Notes: a model not told the origin generated them from the sequence alone. 64,000 nt of DNA from Nocardiopsis listeri NBRC 13360 (GCF_001570765.1 NZ_BCSH01000025.1:37527-101526), one strand, 5' to 3'; shown: positions 33,979-43,482, numbered from the stretch's first letter. Program-made: numbers and translations.

Positions 33979-34272
33979 CTAGAACAGACCGTCCAGGTAC
34001 CGGGTGAGCTTGTCGTACTTGCCGGCGGTGTCGCTGGTCGCGTCGATCATCTTCGCGAACGCGGAGTTGACCTCGGAGAAGTGGGTGTCGAATTCCTGGG
34101 CCTTGGCCTGGAACTGCGAGCTGCCCGACCCCTCCCACTGGCTGACGGTGCTCTCGGACTGCTCGTTGATCGCGCTCATGATGGCCGTGAAGCGACCCAG
34201 GTGCGCCTGCTGGTCGGAGGCCAGGTTCTGCAGCCCACCGACATTGCCGTAAACGTCGAAGTTACTACCCAC
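33979..34272 (-). CDS. WXG100 (ESAT-6-like) protein
   Basis: This is a 97-residue helical-hairpin protein with the WxG turn at about residues 46-48 (SQWEGSGSSQFQ). WXG100 proteins are small secreted substrates or chaperone halves of type VII secretion. The C-terminus (YDKLTRYLDGLF) lacks the full YxxxD/E export motif; YDKLTRYLD approximates it. It follows the second helical protein by about 40 bp on the minus strand and probably forms a heterodimer with it, as EsxA-EsxB do. Confidence 0.9.
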   Translation of the reverse strand: MGSNFDVYGNVGGLQNLASDQQAHLGRFTAIMSAINEQSESTVSQWEGSGSSQFQAKAQEFDTHFSEVNSAFAKMIDATSDTAGKYDKLTRYLDGLF

Positions 34273-34315
34273 GAATGTGCCTTTCTCGAAAGCCGTGACG
34301 GAAGCGGTGAAGGGG

Positions 34316-34657
34316 TCAGGCGTTGACCGGACGGGCCATGGCGCCGAGGTCGTTGGTGGACTGCGCGTAGTCGTCGCTGGCCTCGTCGTCGGTCAGGTTG
34401 AACTGCTGCTGGCCCTCGTTCAGCTTGATGCCGTTCTGGCTGCACCAGCTCATGAGCTCGTCGAAGCGCTCCATGAGGGTGGTGCGCGCCTCGCGGAAGT
34501 CGTGCAGGGCCTGTCCCTGGATGGAGTCGGCGTCACTGCTCATGTCGTCGATGAGCTGGTTCATCTGGGTGCGGAGACCGTCGGACTCCTGACCGAGCTG
34601 CTCACCGCCCTGCGACAGGCTATTGACGTTTTCAAGACCGGCGTGCTGGGAGGACAT
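34316..34657 (-). CDS. WXG100-like partner protein (WxG motif absent)
   Basis: This is a 113-residue all-helical protein of WXG100 size. The turn region reads DSIQGQALHDFREAR where WxG is expected, a variation seen in EsxB-like partners. A Trp is present later (ELMSWCSQNG). The ATG at 34657 gives MSSQHAGLENVN; the frame above it to 34765 lacks sense. It is upstream of the WXG100 gene, with 40 bp between, and likely forms the heterodimeric pair. Confidence 0.8.
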   Translation of the reverse strand: MSSQHAGLENVNSLSQGGEQLGQESDGLRTQMNQLIDDMSSDADSIQGQALHDFREARTTLMERFDELMSWCSQNGIKLNEGQQQFNLTDDEASDDYAQSTNDLGAMARPVNA

Positions 34658-34920
34658 CCGAACCCTTTCGAAGAATCTCTGATGGGAAAGTGTGCGTCCC
34701 GTCCTCCAAGAGCAGGGTGTTCGCCCGAGGCTCGGGATCAGGGGAGGTACGGCGAGTAGGGACATTAGTCAGGGTTTGACCTGTCGGTCAATGCGTATGC
34801 GCGTTTCGTGACGTTGGTGACCGGGTGCGAATTCCCTCCTTTCCTCGGTCGAACCGGCGGGCCTCGGTGGGCGTCTCAGGCCACCTGAGGCGTGTTCCGA
34901 TCACCGGGCCCCGAGGACGT
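34658..34920 (-). promoter_or_regulatory. Promoter region of the WXG100 unit
   Basis: This 263-bp gap separates the WXG100 pair from the lipoprotein genes upstream. GACC-TGTC-GGTC at 34778-34789 is a small dyad. No gene is supportable. Confidence 0.3.
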
Positions 34921-35490
34921 TCACGGCTCACCGGTGCCGCAGTCGACGTAGTCGACGACGCTCGCCGTGTATTCTTCCTGACTGTCGAAGGCTTCCTCGT
35001 ACTGTTCCTTGTAGGCCTTGACGAAGTCCTCGCCGCTGACGGTCTCGTCGCACCAGGTGACCTCGTTGTGGTACATGGCGTTGCCGAGACCGCTGTCGAC
35101 TTCGAAGAGGGGGATGTCGTTCTCCCAAGCGTCCTTGTCCAGCTCGACCACGAACCCCTCCAGGTCACCGTCCTCGTATCCGGCGTCCCATTCCACGTCC
35201 GCATCACCGCCACCCTCAGGGACGATGACGCCGTGGTCGAACAGGTGCTCACGGGTGCCGCCCATGTTCACGAGGACCTCGTCCGAGCCCGCTTCGTCGA
35301 TCATGCGATCCAGGGTGTACAGCCGGATCTCCCGTTCGATCCACTGCACGGAGACATAGTCCTCGGGCAGGCCCGACGTGGGCTCCGGTTCGGGTTCGGA
35401 CGTGGAACAACCCGATAGGACCAGCCCCGCGGCGAGGGCGAGCGCCGAGAGGGCTGGTGCCGGGACGGTGTGTCCGTGGTGGGGGTTCAC
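34921..35490 (-). CDS. Secreted lipoprotein A of secretion cassette 1
   Basis: This is a 189-residue lipoprotein. The signal peptide ends in the lipobox LSGC (LALAAGLVLSGCSTSEPEPE). The mature domain is acidic and ends YVDCGTGEP, with a second Cys in YHNEVTWCDETVSGEDFV. It is a clear paralogue of the gene just upstream; both share RxxTLDRM near the start and the same two-Cys end, which could form a disulfide. It overlaps that gene by four bases (GTG start within the stop). Unknown function; an immunity or accessory role for the large cassette protein is an inference. Confidence 0.8.
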   Translation of the reverse strand: MNPHHGHTVPAPALSALALAAGLVLSGCSTSEPEPEPTSGLPEDYVSVQWIEREIRLYTLDRMIDEAGSDEVLVNMGGTREHLFDHGVIVPEGGGDADVEWDAGYEDGDLEGFVVELDKDAWENDIPLFEVDSGLGNAMYHNEVTWCDETVSGEDFVKAYKEQYEEAFDSQEEYTASVVDYVDCGTGEP

Positions 35491-35996
35491 GGCTCGCCGG
35501 TCCCGCAGTCGACGTAGTCGGTGACGCTCGCCTCGTAGGCATCGTGGGCGTTGAGGGTTCCCTCGTACTCGTCGATGTAGGCGTCGACGAACTCCTCACC
35601 GGTCACGACGTCCCCGCACCAGGTGACCTCGTTGTGGTACATGGCGTCGTTCAACGCACTGTCGATCCGGCTGAGGTTGATCGTGGTGTCCCACTCGTCC
35701 TCGTCGAGTTCGACGGTGTACCCGTCACCCTCCTCTTGGACGACCCGGGACTCGAACAACCGATCCCGTTCGTCACCGATGTTCTCGACGACCTCGCCTG
35801 AGTCGCCTTCGGTGAACATCCGATCCAGGGTGAGCACCCGCACCTGGCGTTCGACCCAGAACGCCGAGATGTGCTCAGAGGTGTCATCGGTGTCCGGCCC
35901 GGTCTCGGACTGGGAGGCCGAGCAACCGGTCAGGGCCAGACTCGCCGACACGGCGATGCTGAGGAAGACGGGCGCACGGCCCTCATGACGGGTCAA
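35487..35996 (-). CDS. Secreted lipoprotein B of secretion cassette 1
   Basis: This is a 169-residue paralogue of lipoprotein A, with lipobox LTGC in FLSIAVSASLALTGCSASQS. Shared elements are VRVLTLDRMF, DAMYHNEVTWC, VTGEEFVDAY and YVDCGTGEP. I chose the TTG at 35996 because GGAG lies six bases upstream and it gives a normal short n-region; a GTG at 36050 overlapping the large gene's stop is the alternative and would add 18 residues. Tandem duplication of such genes beside a secretion substrate is typical of immunity or surface accessory genes, but that is not proven here. Confidence 0.8.
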   Translation of the reverse strand: MTRHEGRAPVFLSIAVSASLALTGCSASQSETGPDTDDTSEHISAFWVERQVRVLTLDRMFTEGDSGEVVENIGDERDRLFESRVVQEEGDGYTVELDEDEWDTTINLSRIDSALNDAMYHNEVTWCGDVVTGEEFVDAYIDEYEGTLNAHDAYEASVTDYVDCGTGEP

Positions 35997-36046
35997 CGGG
36001 TTCTCCAGGTGCTGTCGAGGCGGTCGTTCACAGGGGAAGCCGTCGG

Positions 36047-38659
36047 TCACTCCCCCTGGTCGTCGAAGTAGCCACGAGTGTCGTTGTACGCGTTCTCATA
36101 CTGGCCGACGATGTCCTGAACACGTTTGTCCCCGGTGTGGGTACGACCGTCGGTGGTGGTGATCTCCACGTCGTCCATGATGTTGCTGATGGCGGTGTCC
36201 ATACCGTTGAGAGCGCTGTCCTGGTTGTCCGTCCACTCCGCGGGGTTCTTCTCGACGTTGAGGGTGACGGAGTCATCGAAGACGAAGTCGTCGTCCAGGT
36301 CCTCGGCGGTGACCGGTTCGCCGTCCCGTTCGATGGTGAGCGCTCCACCTTCGACCAAGGTCTGGATATCGTCCGGCCTGACAACACTGTTGAGGTTCTC
36401 GGGAGAATATTGTGCCAGGTAGTCGAGGCCCTCGACCCGGTAATTACGTTCGATGTACTCGGCCCCGGTGAAGGTCGGGTGCCGTGGTGACACGTCGTAT
36501 TCACCGTCGATGATCGCATTCACGATGTCATCCGTCGCCAGGCCCATCCCCTTCGAAATACCCTGGCCGATAACGGGGATCTTCTCGGACAGGTTCGCGG
36601 CCTCGGACACCACGAAATCGGCGATCTCTGTCTGCCGATCGATCTCCTCGTCCAAGTTGGTCGAACGGTCGGCGGAATCCCTCTTCAGCCCCTCCTCGAA
36701 AAGAGCCTGGAGTTGTCCGGGACCTCGCGCCGACTCTTCGTCCTGGCCATGCTCGAAGTAGGCGGCGGATTCGATCTGCTGGTAGATGTCGATGGAGTTG
36801 GCCACACGTCCAGCGCTCTCGTCGTTGCCAGAGAGGAGCTGCATGTACATGGCCCGTTCCTCGGGTCCCATACGTACGAAGTTCGTCTCCGGATCGAAGT
36901 CCCCGATACCTGTGACCGGTTCCTTTCCATCGAAGATGTCGCTGTCGGCGAAGCTGTAGATGTGCGCGTCGAAGATCTCTACGAGACTGTCGGCGAGAGC
37001 GCCGTTGAAATGCGTGAAGGAGGCGTCGGTGTACTCGTTGTCCCCCTCGGTGACACTGACGCCGGTGTTGATGAGGGCGTCGTGCATCTCCGGGTCGGTG
37101 ATGGTCTCCATGAACCCGGTGAAGGCGTCGCCCGCGCGCTCGCTCACCTCGGGATCCTCACTGTGCACGTCCTCGGCCAACCAGTCGGTGAGCTGTCGCG
37201 CGGTGTGCCCGTCGTCGTGCCACTCGAAGGTGAGGGTGCCCTCCAGGGCCTGCTTGCGCAGGTCCTCGTCGCCGTAGGGAACGCCCGGCTCCTCGTTGAG
37301 GTGCTCCCCGGTGAGGATGTAGTAGTTGGAGTCCTTGTTCCGGGAGGCCACGTCGACCATGTGCGAGACCTGCTCGGAGTCGGGCAGCACGCCGTCGGAG
37401 TCGTGGACCTCGCCGCCCCAGGCGTCGAGGAAGGCGCCGGTGCTCAGGTGGAGGTTGGTGGACAGGCCGTAACCGGCCTCCAGGTTCTCGTCGGTGTGCT
37501 CCATGAAGGCGGAGAGCGCCTTCATGTCCATGCCCATCCCGGCGGGGCCCGCGGAGATCTTGCCCTCCGCGTCGGGGTTGATCCACGGCCCCTCGACCGC
37601 GTGACGGAAGCTCTGGGGCAGGTTGTCGTAGCCACCGCCGATACGCGGATCCGACAACGCGAGTAGCCCGTCGCCGAGCGTGCCGAGGGCCTGTTCGCGT
37701 TCCTCGTCGCTCATCCCGGACTCCGCCATGAGGTCGGGGTAGGCCATGAGGCCCGCGCCGGCGCCGTCGCGGTAGTAGGGCTCCTCCAATTGCCGGTAGA
37801 ACTCCTCCAGGAACTCGACCTCCTCCGACTCGAACTGCGTCCCGTTCTGCTGGTGACCGCGGGCGTTCGACCCCATCATCGCCATCACGAGCATGAGCTC
37901 GTGGTAGCGGTCGTCCAAGGGTTTGTCGCCGGACCAGTAGGCCGAGAGTTCGTCGGCGTACACCTCGGCGTTCTCCGGGGTGAGCTCGACGTCTTCGAGG
38001 AGCCCGGAGTAACGCGACGGGTCGAGGCTGAGGAACCCCCAACCGGCGTTCCCGGCCTCGATGAGCTTGGAGACGTTCTCCGGCGTCGGCCCCTGTTCGA
38101 GCATGGTCCGGACCTCTTCGGCGGTTTCCTGGAGGGTGTTCCAGTTGGTCCGCTCGCGCTCGATGAGGCCCTCGCGCACGGTGGAGAGCTCGTCGTAGAG
38201 GTCGCGACACCTCTTCTCATCGCCGGCGCCCCAGTCCGTCCAGAGGAACCCGTCGGCCTGGGGGTGGGACTCGGTGATCCGGTCGCCCTGGTACTTGGAG
38301 GGGACGGCGCCCTCCTTCTCGCCCTTGCTGGTCTGCCAGGTGGAGAGCTGGGCCTCGCGTTCGTCGTCGAAGGCCTTGACCGTGTCCGCCCACATCTCGG
38401 CGACCGAAGAGGCATAGCTGACCGAGACCGCGGCGTCCCGCCACTTCTGGATGTCCTCCTCGGAATGCCCCTGGATGTTCCAGGCGATGAGGTCGGTGAA
38501 CTGATGCGACGCGGAGTCGAAGCTCCCCCCGAGGTCGTCGGCGCGACCGAGCACGCGGGCGTTGAGGATCTCCAGATCCGAAGCGCAGTCGTACATGTCG
38601 GCCGAGCGTCCGTAGAAGTCTCGGGGAAAGAAAACGAGGGCGATGGTGGCCACGGTCAT
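36047..38659 (-). CDS. Large T7SS-associated protein, cassette 1 (DUF6571-like)
   Basis: This is an 870-residue mainly helical protein paralogous to the one at 40987. Shared segments include NARVLGRADDLGGSFDSASH, GHSEEDIQKW, GPTPENVSKLIEAGNAGWGF, FLEEFYRQLEE and GGYDNLPQSFRHAVEGPW. I believe it belongs to the actinobacterial DUF6571/'TPR repeat region' group found beside WXG100-like genes; I cannot check this. No signal peptide or catalytic motif is evident; a hydrophobic stretch (SEKIPVIGQGISKGMGLATD) lies near 690. The neighbouring small helical protein suggests an LXG-like, type VII-exported protein. It is followed by two lipoprotein genes in overlapping frames. Confidence 0.85.
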   Translation of the reverse strand: MTVATIALVFFPRDFYGRSADMYDCASDLEILNARVLGRADDLGGSFDSASHQFTDLIAWNIQGHSEEDIQKWRDAAVSVSYASSVAEMWADTVKAFDDEREAQLSTWQTSKGEKEGAVPSKYQGDRITESHPQADGFLWTDWGAGDEKRCRDLYDELSTVREGLIERERTNWNTLQETAEEVRTMLEQGPTPENVSKLIEAGNAGWGFLSLDPSRYSGLLEDVELTPENAEVYADELSAYWSGDKPLDDRYHELMLVMAMMGSNARGHQQNGTQFESEEVEFLEEFYRQLEEPYYRDGAGAGLMAYPDLMAESGMSDEEREQALGTLGDGLLALSDPRIGGGYDNLPQSFRHAVEGPWINPDAEGKISAGPAGMGMDMKALSAFMEHTDENLEAGYGLSTNLHLSTGAFLDAWGGEVHDSDGVLPDSEQVSHMVDVASRNKDSNYYILTGEHLNEEPGVPYGDEDLRKQALEGTLTFEWHDDGHTARQLTDWLAEDVHSEDPEVSERAGDAFTGFMETITDPEMHDALINTGVSVTEGDNEYTDASFTHFNGALADSLVEIFDAHIYSFADSDIFDGKEPVTGIGDFDPETNFVRMGPEERAMYMQLLSGNDESAGRVANSIDIYQQIESAAYFEHGQDEESARGPGQLQALFEEGLKRDSADRSTNLDEEIDRQTEIADFVVSEAANLSEKIPVIGQGISKGMGLATDDIVNAIIDGEYDVSPRHPTFTGAEYIERNYRVEGLDYLAQYSPENLNSVVRPDDIQTLVEGGALTIERDGEPVTAEDLDDDFVFDDSVTLNVEKNPAEWTDNQDSALNGMDTAISNIMDDVEITTTDGRTHTGDKRVQDIVGQYENAYNDTRGYFDDQGE

Positions 38660-38723
38660 CCTCAGAGGCGAAGAGCGAGCGGGGTGGTGGAAGGGGACTC
38701 TGGCTGGGGCGGGGCCACGGGGG

Positions 38724-39050
38724 TCAGTCGAAGTTCAGGTCACGGTGGGACTGCCAGGGGTGGAAGCCGTCCGAGCTGTCCAGGTCGTTCTGGGCGACCT
38801 CACCGGCGCCGGCCTGGATGTTGTTGGCTAGGGCGAGACCGTGTTCCTGGAGGTCGATGAGGGCTTGGTCGGCCTCCTCCCGGAACTTGTTGAACCCGGA
38901 TCTGACGTCTTCGTGGCCACAGGCGCCCACCGCGTCTCCGAGGAGGAGGTCGAACGCGTCGGCCAGCCCGGCCATCGCGGCGGCGAGGGTCTCGGCGTAC
39001 TCGCCGCCCTCCATCGCCTCGATCGGGTTGGCGCCCGCTTCGTTGGTCAT
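38724..39050 (-). CDS. Small helical WXG100-like protein, cassette 1
   Basis: This is a 108-residue helical protein (AMEGGEYAETLAAAMAGLAD, EEADQALIDLQEHGLALANN) without a WxG turn. It is a paralogue of the protein at 43483, sharing LANNIQAGAGEVAQNDLDSS and the DGF segment near the C-terminus. The ATG at 39050 follows AAAGGAGTGCCCC. The stop is 64 bp before the large protein's start, and the same gene order is repeated in cassette 2. It probably pairs with the N-terminus of the large protein for type VII export. Confidence 0.82.
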   Translation of the reverse strand: MTNEAGANPIEAMEGGEYAETLAAAMAGLADAFDLLLGDAVGACGHEDVRSGFNKFREEADQALIDLQEHGLALANNIQAGAGEVAQNDLDSSDGFHPWQSHRDLNFD

Positions 39051-39559
39051 GGGGCACTCCTTTCGGATGAGGGTGTGGCACCGGTGGCGGGTACCGGTGT
39101 CCGCTGACGCCGCTTCGGGGAGTGACGGGAACAGGGTCGCCTGGTGCGACGATGGTAAGAGGAGGAGAGTTTCATACCAAAGGAAACAGAAGTGTAACGA
39201 GGCCCGTATTACCAGAGGCGACAGTACGCAAGGTGATCGTCTCTGCACGGAGCGGATCGGATTCGGTGTCGGGCCTCACGGGGAAGCACCGGGCCGTGAC
39301 CGGATGTGGCCGTGATGGTTCCCGGTTTCTCACGGCTGCATGGATCAGTGCGCCAGGCAGACAAGAGGCCACATCCGTCATATGTCAGGTCTTTGACCTT
39401 TGTGAATTAGCATGACGATCACCTATCCCTGTCCGATTCTGCTCGACGCGCTTCGGCCAGCCAACCAGTAAGAAACAAACACGCGAGACCGTGTATGCCC
39501 TGAGCGGATTGGAACTGCCGATTCGGGGCATGGTTTGACTGATGGAAGCGGACGAAAAA
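39051..39559. promoter_or_regulatory. Intergenic region separating cassettes 1 and 2
   Basis: This 509-bp gap has lower GC and no supportable gene. It must contain the promoter of cassette 1. AAAGGAGTGCCCC before the ATG at 39050 is its ribosome site. I see no terminator for the cassette 2 transcript that ends at 39560, nor any repeat that would mark a recombination point. Confidence 0.4.
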
Positions 39560-40930
39560 TCACCGGAACCCGACTACTCGGGGGATGTTCCGGGAACCAG
39601 GGAACTCGCGTAGGAGCACCGCTCCGGGTACCTCCCGGAACGTGTACGGTCCGACCTCTTCGTCGACGCGCGCGATACTCGGAATATCGGTGGTGTCCAC
39701 ATCGATCGGCAAGGTGACACGCTCGTCATCGCCGGTGTCCCAGTCCAGTACGGCCATATCTTGTTCTTCATCCTCGCCGACCATGCGAAGCTTGAGTAGA
39801 GAGTCCTCCAGTACAAGGAAGTTGTTGAAACTACCTCGCGCGACCTCCGTGGTGGTCTCCAACTTCTGACGCACAGTGCCGTCGAAGTCATGCAGCTTGT
39901 AGGTCAAGCTCCTGCCCTCCAAACCGGGGGACTCCCCCTCTTCCGCGGTCAGATAGCCGTCTGGCAGGACACGGAGAAGCGGAGCCTCGGCGGTACTGGG
40001 CAGATCGTCGGCGACTACCTGGCCGTTGCTGGTGTCAATGACTACTGTGCCGCGCTGCGCGGCGATGTTCTGCAACACGAGCAAATCCCCGACCACACCG
40101 AAGTCGAACTCAGCGGAAGGGCTGGGCACAGGGAAGATGTCCTCATCCAGTTGATAGTCCTCACCCTGCCGCATACGCCACAGTTCCTCCCCGTTGGCCT
40201 GATCGAGGCCGACCACGGTGGTCTCCTGGAAGGGACAGGCGTAGGTGAGCACTACTTGGTCGTCGGTGAGCACCCCCTGCGAGATGTTGGCCAGGTCGGG
40301 TTCCTCACAGGCCGAAAGGGTCGACTCCCACTCGGGTCCCCCTTCCTCCCACGGAGTCAAGGAAACTTGGATTTCATGGGAAGCCTGCGCGGTGAACAAC
40401 CCGCTGTCACCGATGAGTCCAGCCTTGTTGATGGTGAACTGAGTGGGCCCCGAGGCACTGTGATCACGGCGCCAGAGTTCCTCACCAGTGCCGGTATCGA
40501 GTACGACCATGGACTGACCAGGGCTATAGGCCATGATCGTACCGGTGGGAGAAAGAGCTAGGTCAGACTCGTCACCGGTCTGGTTATTCTCCGGTAGCAG
40601 GAAGCTCCAGGTCTCCTCCCCGGTAGCGGTGTCCAGGGCCACAGCACCGATGTTCAGTTGGATGACCGCACCAGTGCTGGAGGGATGCAAGGCCAGAACC
40701 TGGCTACCGGCGGGACCTTCCCAGGTCCAGGCAGCTTCGGTGACCGTGGAAGGTATGGGTTGGTACTGCGGTGGAACATCGGTGCTGCGATGCTCGACAG
40801 TGTTGCCCGCCAGAGGTTCCGCAGAGTCGGAAATGTTCTCCGGTTTGTCTTCTGTAGAGCAGCCGCTGGCACCCAAAAAAAATGCAATGACAAGGATGAA
40901 AGCAGGATATCTATTATGTCTCATTTGCAT
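39560..40930 (-). CDS. PQQ-type beta-propeller lipoprotein, cassette 2
   Basis: This is a 456-residue lipoprotein with lipobox GASGC (AFILVIAFFLGASGCSTEDK). The mature protein has PQQ-propeller blades: GAVALDTATGEETWSFLLPE, MVVLDTGTGEELWRRDH and VVGLDQANGEELWRMRQ. These follow the A-x-D-x-x-T/N-G-E-x-x-W pattern of PQQ repeats. It is paralogous to the lipoprotein after EccD at 49587, sharing the closing segment VPGAVLL. Unknown role; probably an extracytoplasmic scaffold. It ends cassette 2 on the minus strand, 56 bp after the large gene. Confidence 0.85.
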   Translation of the reverse strand: MQMRHNRYPAFILVIAFFLGASGCSTEDKPENISDSAEPLAGNTVEHRSTDVPPQYQPIPSTVTEAAWTWEGPAGSQVLALHPSSTGAVIQLNIGAVALDTATGEETWSFLLPENNQTGDESDLALSPTGTIMAYSPGQSMVVLDTGTGEELWRRDHSASGPTQFTINKAGLIGDSGLFTAQASHEIQVSLTPWEEGGPEWESTLSACEEPDLANISQGVLTDDQVVLTYACPFQETTVVGLDQANGEELWRMRQGEDYQLDEDIFPVPSPSAEFDFGVVGDLLVLQNIAAQRGTVVIDTSNGQVVADDLPSTAEAPLLRVLPDGYLTAEEGESPGLEGRSLTYKLHDFDGTVRQKLETTTEVARGSFNNFLVLEDSLLKLRMVGEDEEQDMAVLDWDTGDDERVTLPIDVDTTDIPSIARVDEEVGPYTFREVPGAVLLREFPGSRNIPRVVGFR

Positions 40931-40986
40931 CGCTATTCCTCGATTTGAATAGACTTCCCCTCTGGTTTTGGGTTGGCTCTCAAGGT

Positions 40987-43452
40987 TTAATTATTTATAG
41001 AATAATGTTCTTCCTTTACCTTTTCTCGGGCATTCTCGTAAGCATTGGCATACTCGCCCATGGCGGTGTTATGGTCGAACTGGCTGTCCCCCCACTGGGT
41101 GTGGTAAATTTCCTGCCAGGCCAAGGAAAGTGCTGCGTGCTCGTCTCCCATTTTTTCAACGTTCCATTTTTCCGGATCCAAGGGAACAGTTCTCTCCCCA
41201 TTTTCTTCTTGGATGAGATTCGGAGGAAGTCTGTCCATTCGTGGGTCGTCTGAATCGAGGCCAGCCAGTAGGAGTAGTTTATAATTCTCTTCCAGTTCCC
41301 ATGCCCCAAGGCTATTCTCTGTATTGATCTCGGCAATATGTGACTCGAAATCCAAATTTTCCTTGATGGAGATCTTGATGGTCTCAGAAGCAACTGAGCT
41401 GCCATGAATTGGGATTTCTGATAGGGCGGAACCCAGCAGGTCTGTAGCGTTGTTCGCTACTCGCTGTTGGTAGTCCTTGTCCTCCTTATTTTTATCGGTT
41501 CTGACTTCAGCTTCTCTTGAAAGCGCCTCGTCAACCATTCCTCTTAGGATGCCTGATTCAATTGCGCCTCCGGGATGCAAAGACTGATCTTGGGTGAAAT
41601 CATTTATTTTCTCAAAATTAAAATTAACAGTCTCTGCATGCACCCGTGAGGCGGCGTTTCCGTCCCCCATCACCTGCTGGATGAAGTTTGTCCGATCATC
41701 AGGGTTGAGGAATAGTGTGCCGTCTTCACCAATATGAGTGTCTTGCCCATTAGGAGCCCCAGTGCTACCGATAGGAAGTCCGTATCCACTGGAAAACTCA
41801 TCAATATAAGTGACAAAAAGGTCCGCCCAAGCCATTGCCATTTCGGGGTTCACGTGGCCAGCGGAGGCATTGCTCCATGTGGTGTCGACCAACTCTCCTT
41901 TATCATTCGTTATCTGTCCACTCACCTCGTATCCCGTTCCAGAGAGAGCGTCCATGAAAGCGGGGTCACCAAACAGTTCAATGTAGGAGGCCATGGCTTC
42001 ATCGGCTCTCTCCTTCTCCCAATAGTCTCCTTCCGTTGCATCTACAATCCAATCAGTTATACCGCTGACGGCTTGGCCGTCGTCATCCCAATCATAGGTA
42101 TATAGACTCCGTAGAGTCATCTCGGGATCTAAACCGTGTCGAGGGTGCTCATACTGTCCTTCTCCCGTAAGGAGTGCGTGGTTGGAATCTTCGTTTCTTG
42201 TGGATACATCGATCAAATTTTCTAGCCACCAAGAAGCCAAGTAGGGATAATCCTCTGCCGATCCATCAAGTGCGTATCCGAGCGATTGAGTGAGATTAAC
42301 AGAGAATTCCTCTCCGCCTTGTATATATGCGTTTGTTTTTCCGAACATAGCTCCCAGTGTCGCTGCGTTGGATTGCCATTCACTGGAGGGAGGGTCGTTG
42401 CGGTAGGGCCCCTCAGCAACATCTCTAATGCTTTGCGGAATATTGTCATATCCTCCAAGGAGGCTCTCGTCAGATAGGACAAGAATTCCGCCTCCTAGTC
42501 CACCTAGGATAAGATCCTTCGTGTCCTGGTCGATTTCAGCATTGTAGATAATCTGCTCTGAAATATTCAAGACACCTGGAGGCTGTCCCCCTTCTCCTCC
42601 TGCCTCCTCTAGAGATTTGTAGAATTCATTTAGGAAGTCCAGTTCTTCGCGGGTAAGTGTGCCGCCATTTTCTTTTCTTTCGACAGCGACGAGGGCCATA
42701 TTGTTAAGAATCGCGTAGACTTCATTGATATTGCCCTCGTATCCTTCAGGGTCAGCAGCGAAGTCGGCCACGGTATCGGCCATTTCCTCAGGATCGGCAT
42801 CGATAGGAATCGACTCAATATCGCCGCCGAGATTAAAATAAGCCCAGGTGGAGTAGCCTCCGTCGATGAGGCGTTGCACTGCCTCCGGGGTGGGCCCGTC
42901 GGTAAGGTCATCGCGCAACTCTTCAGAACGGGTATAGAGGGTGTTATATGCTGTGGCTTCTTCTAGCTCAGCTTCTTCTTTGAGTTCTATCAGGGCTTCG
43001 GCGGCTTTTTCGCTCGGGTTCTTCTGCCAAACGAATCCAGAGGGGCCCTTGCTCAGATCTGCCTCGTAAGTTGGTGCTATGTCATTCCAGTGGTTGATGA
43101 TGCGCTGGCGCTCACGTTTGTATTCGCTTACGCAGTCGGCCCATTCCTGGGTGATGCCAGCGCAGAATCGGAGGCTCGAAGAAACCTCCATCCAAACTGC
43201 GAGGTCCTCTTCGCTAAGGCCAGTGATATCCCATTTAATGACCTCAGTAAACTCTTTGGCGCCACTGTCAATATCGTCATTCAGGCCATCGGCGCGCCCC
43301 AGTACTCTTCGCTCGAGCATCTCGATGTCCTCAGCTCCTGCGCGGAGCTCAGACACTTTCATGTCCGGGTCAGGGGTCAACTCAAGGGTGTAGGGACCGA
43401 CAGTCACGGCGGTGATGGTATCGCCGTTGTAGGTGACTTCTCCAGTGGACAC
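40987..43452 (-). CDS. Large T7SS-associated protein, cassette 2 (DUF6571-like), low GC
   Basis: This is an 821-residue paralogue of the cassette 1 protein. Shared segments include LERRVLGRADGLNDDIDSGA, GLSEEDLAVW, GPTPEAVQRLIDGGYSTWAY, FLNEFYKSLEE and GGYDNIPQSIRDVAEGPY. It is predicted to be helical and lacks a signal peptide. Codons use A/T at third positions freely, unlike almost every other gene here; a 60-base sample at 42241 is 48 percent GC. This points to recent acquisition or weak amelioration. It follows the small helical gene by 30 bp and is followed by the PQQ lipoprotein gene. It is a likely type VII secretion substrate. Confidence 0.85.
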   Translation of the reverse strand: MSTGEVTYNGDTITAVTVGPYTLELTPDPDMKVSELRAGAEDIEMLERRVLGRADGLNDDIDSGAKEFTEVIKWDITGLSEEDLAVWMEVSSSLRFCAGITQEWADCVSEYKRERQRIINHWNDIAPTYEADLSKGPSGFVWQKNPSEKAAEALIELKEEAELEEATAYNTLYTRSEELRDDLTDGPTPEAVQRLIDGGYSTWAYFNLGGDIESIPIDADPEEMADTVADFAADPEGYEGNINEVYAILNNMALVAVERKENGGTLTREELDFLNEFYKSLEEAGGEGGQPPGVLNISEQIIYNAEIDQDTKDLILGGLGGGILVLSDESLLGGYDNIPQSIRDVAEGPYRNDPPSSEWQSNAATLGAMFGKTNAYIQGGEEFSVNLTQSLGYALDGSAEDYPYLASWWLENLIDVSTRNEDSNHALLTGEGQYEHPRHGLDPEMTLRSLYTYDWDDDGQAVSGITDWIVDATEGDYWEKERADEAMASYIELFGDPAFMDALSGTGYEVSGQITNDKGELVDTTWSNASAGHVNPEMAMAWADLFVTYIDEFSSGYGLPIGSTGAPNGQDTHIGEDGTLFLNPDDRTNFIQQVMGDGNAASRVHAETVNFNFEKINDFTQDQSLHPGGAIESGILRGMVDEALSREAEVRTDKNKEDKDYQQRVANNATDLLGSALSEIPIHGSSVASETIKISIKENLDFESHIAEINTENSLGAWELEENYKLLLLAGLDSDDPRMDRLPPNLIQEENGERTVPLDPEKWNVEKMGDEHAALSLAWQEIYHTQWGDSQFDHNTAMGEYANAYENAREKVKEEHYSINN

Positions 43453-43482
43453 GGAATACTTTCTTATTCTCGAAGGGGGCGG

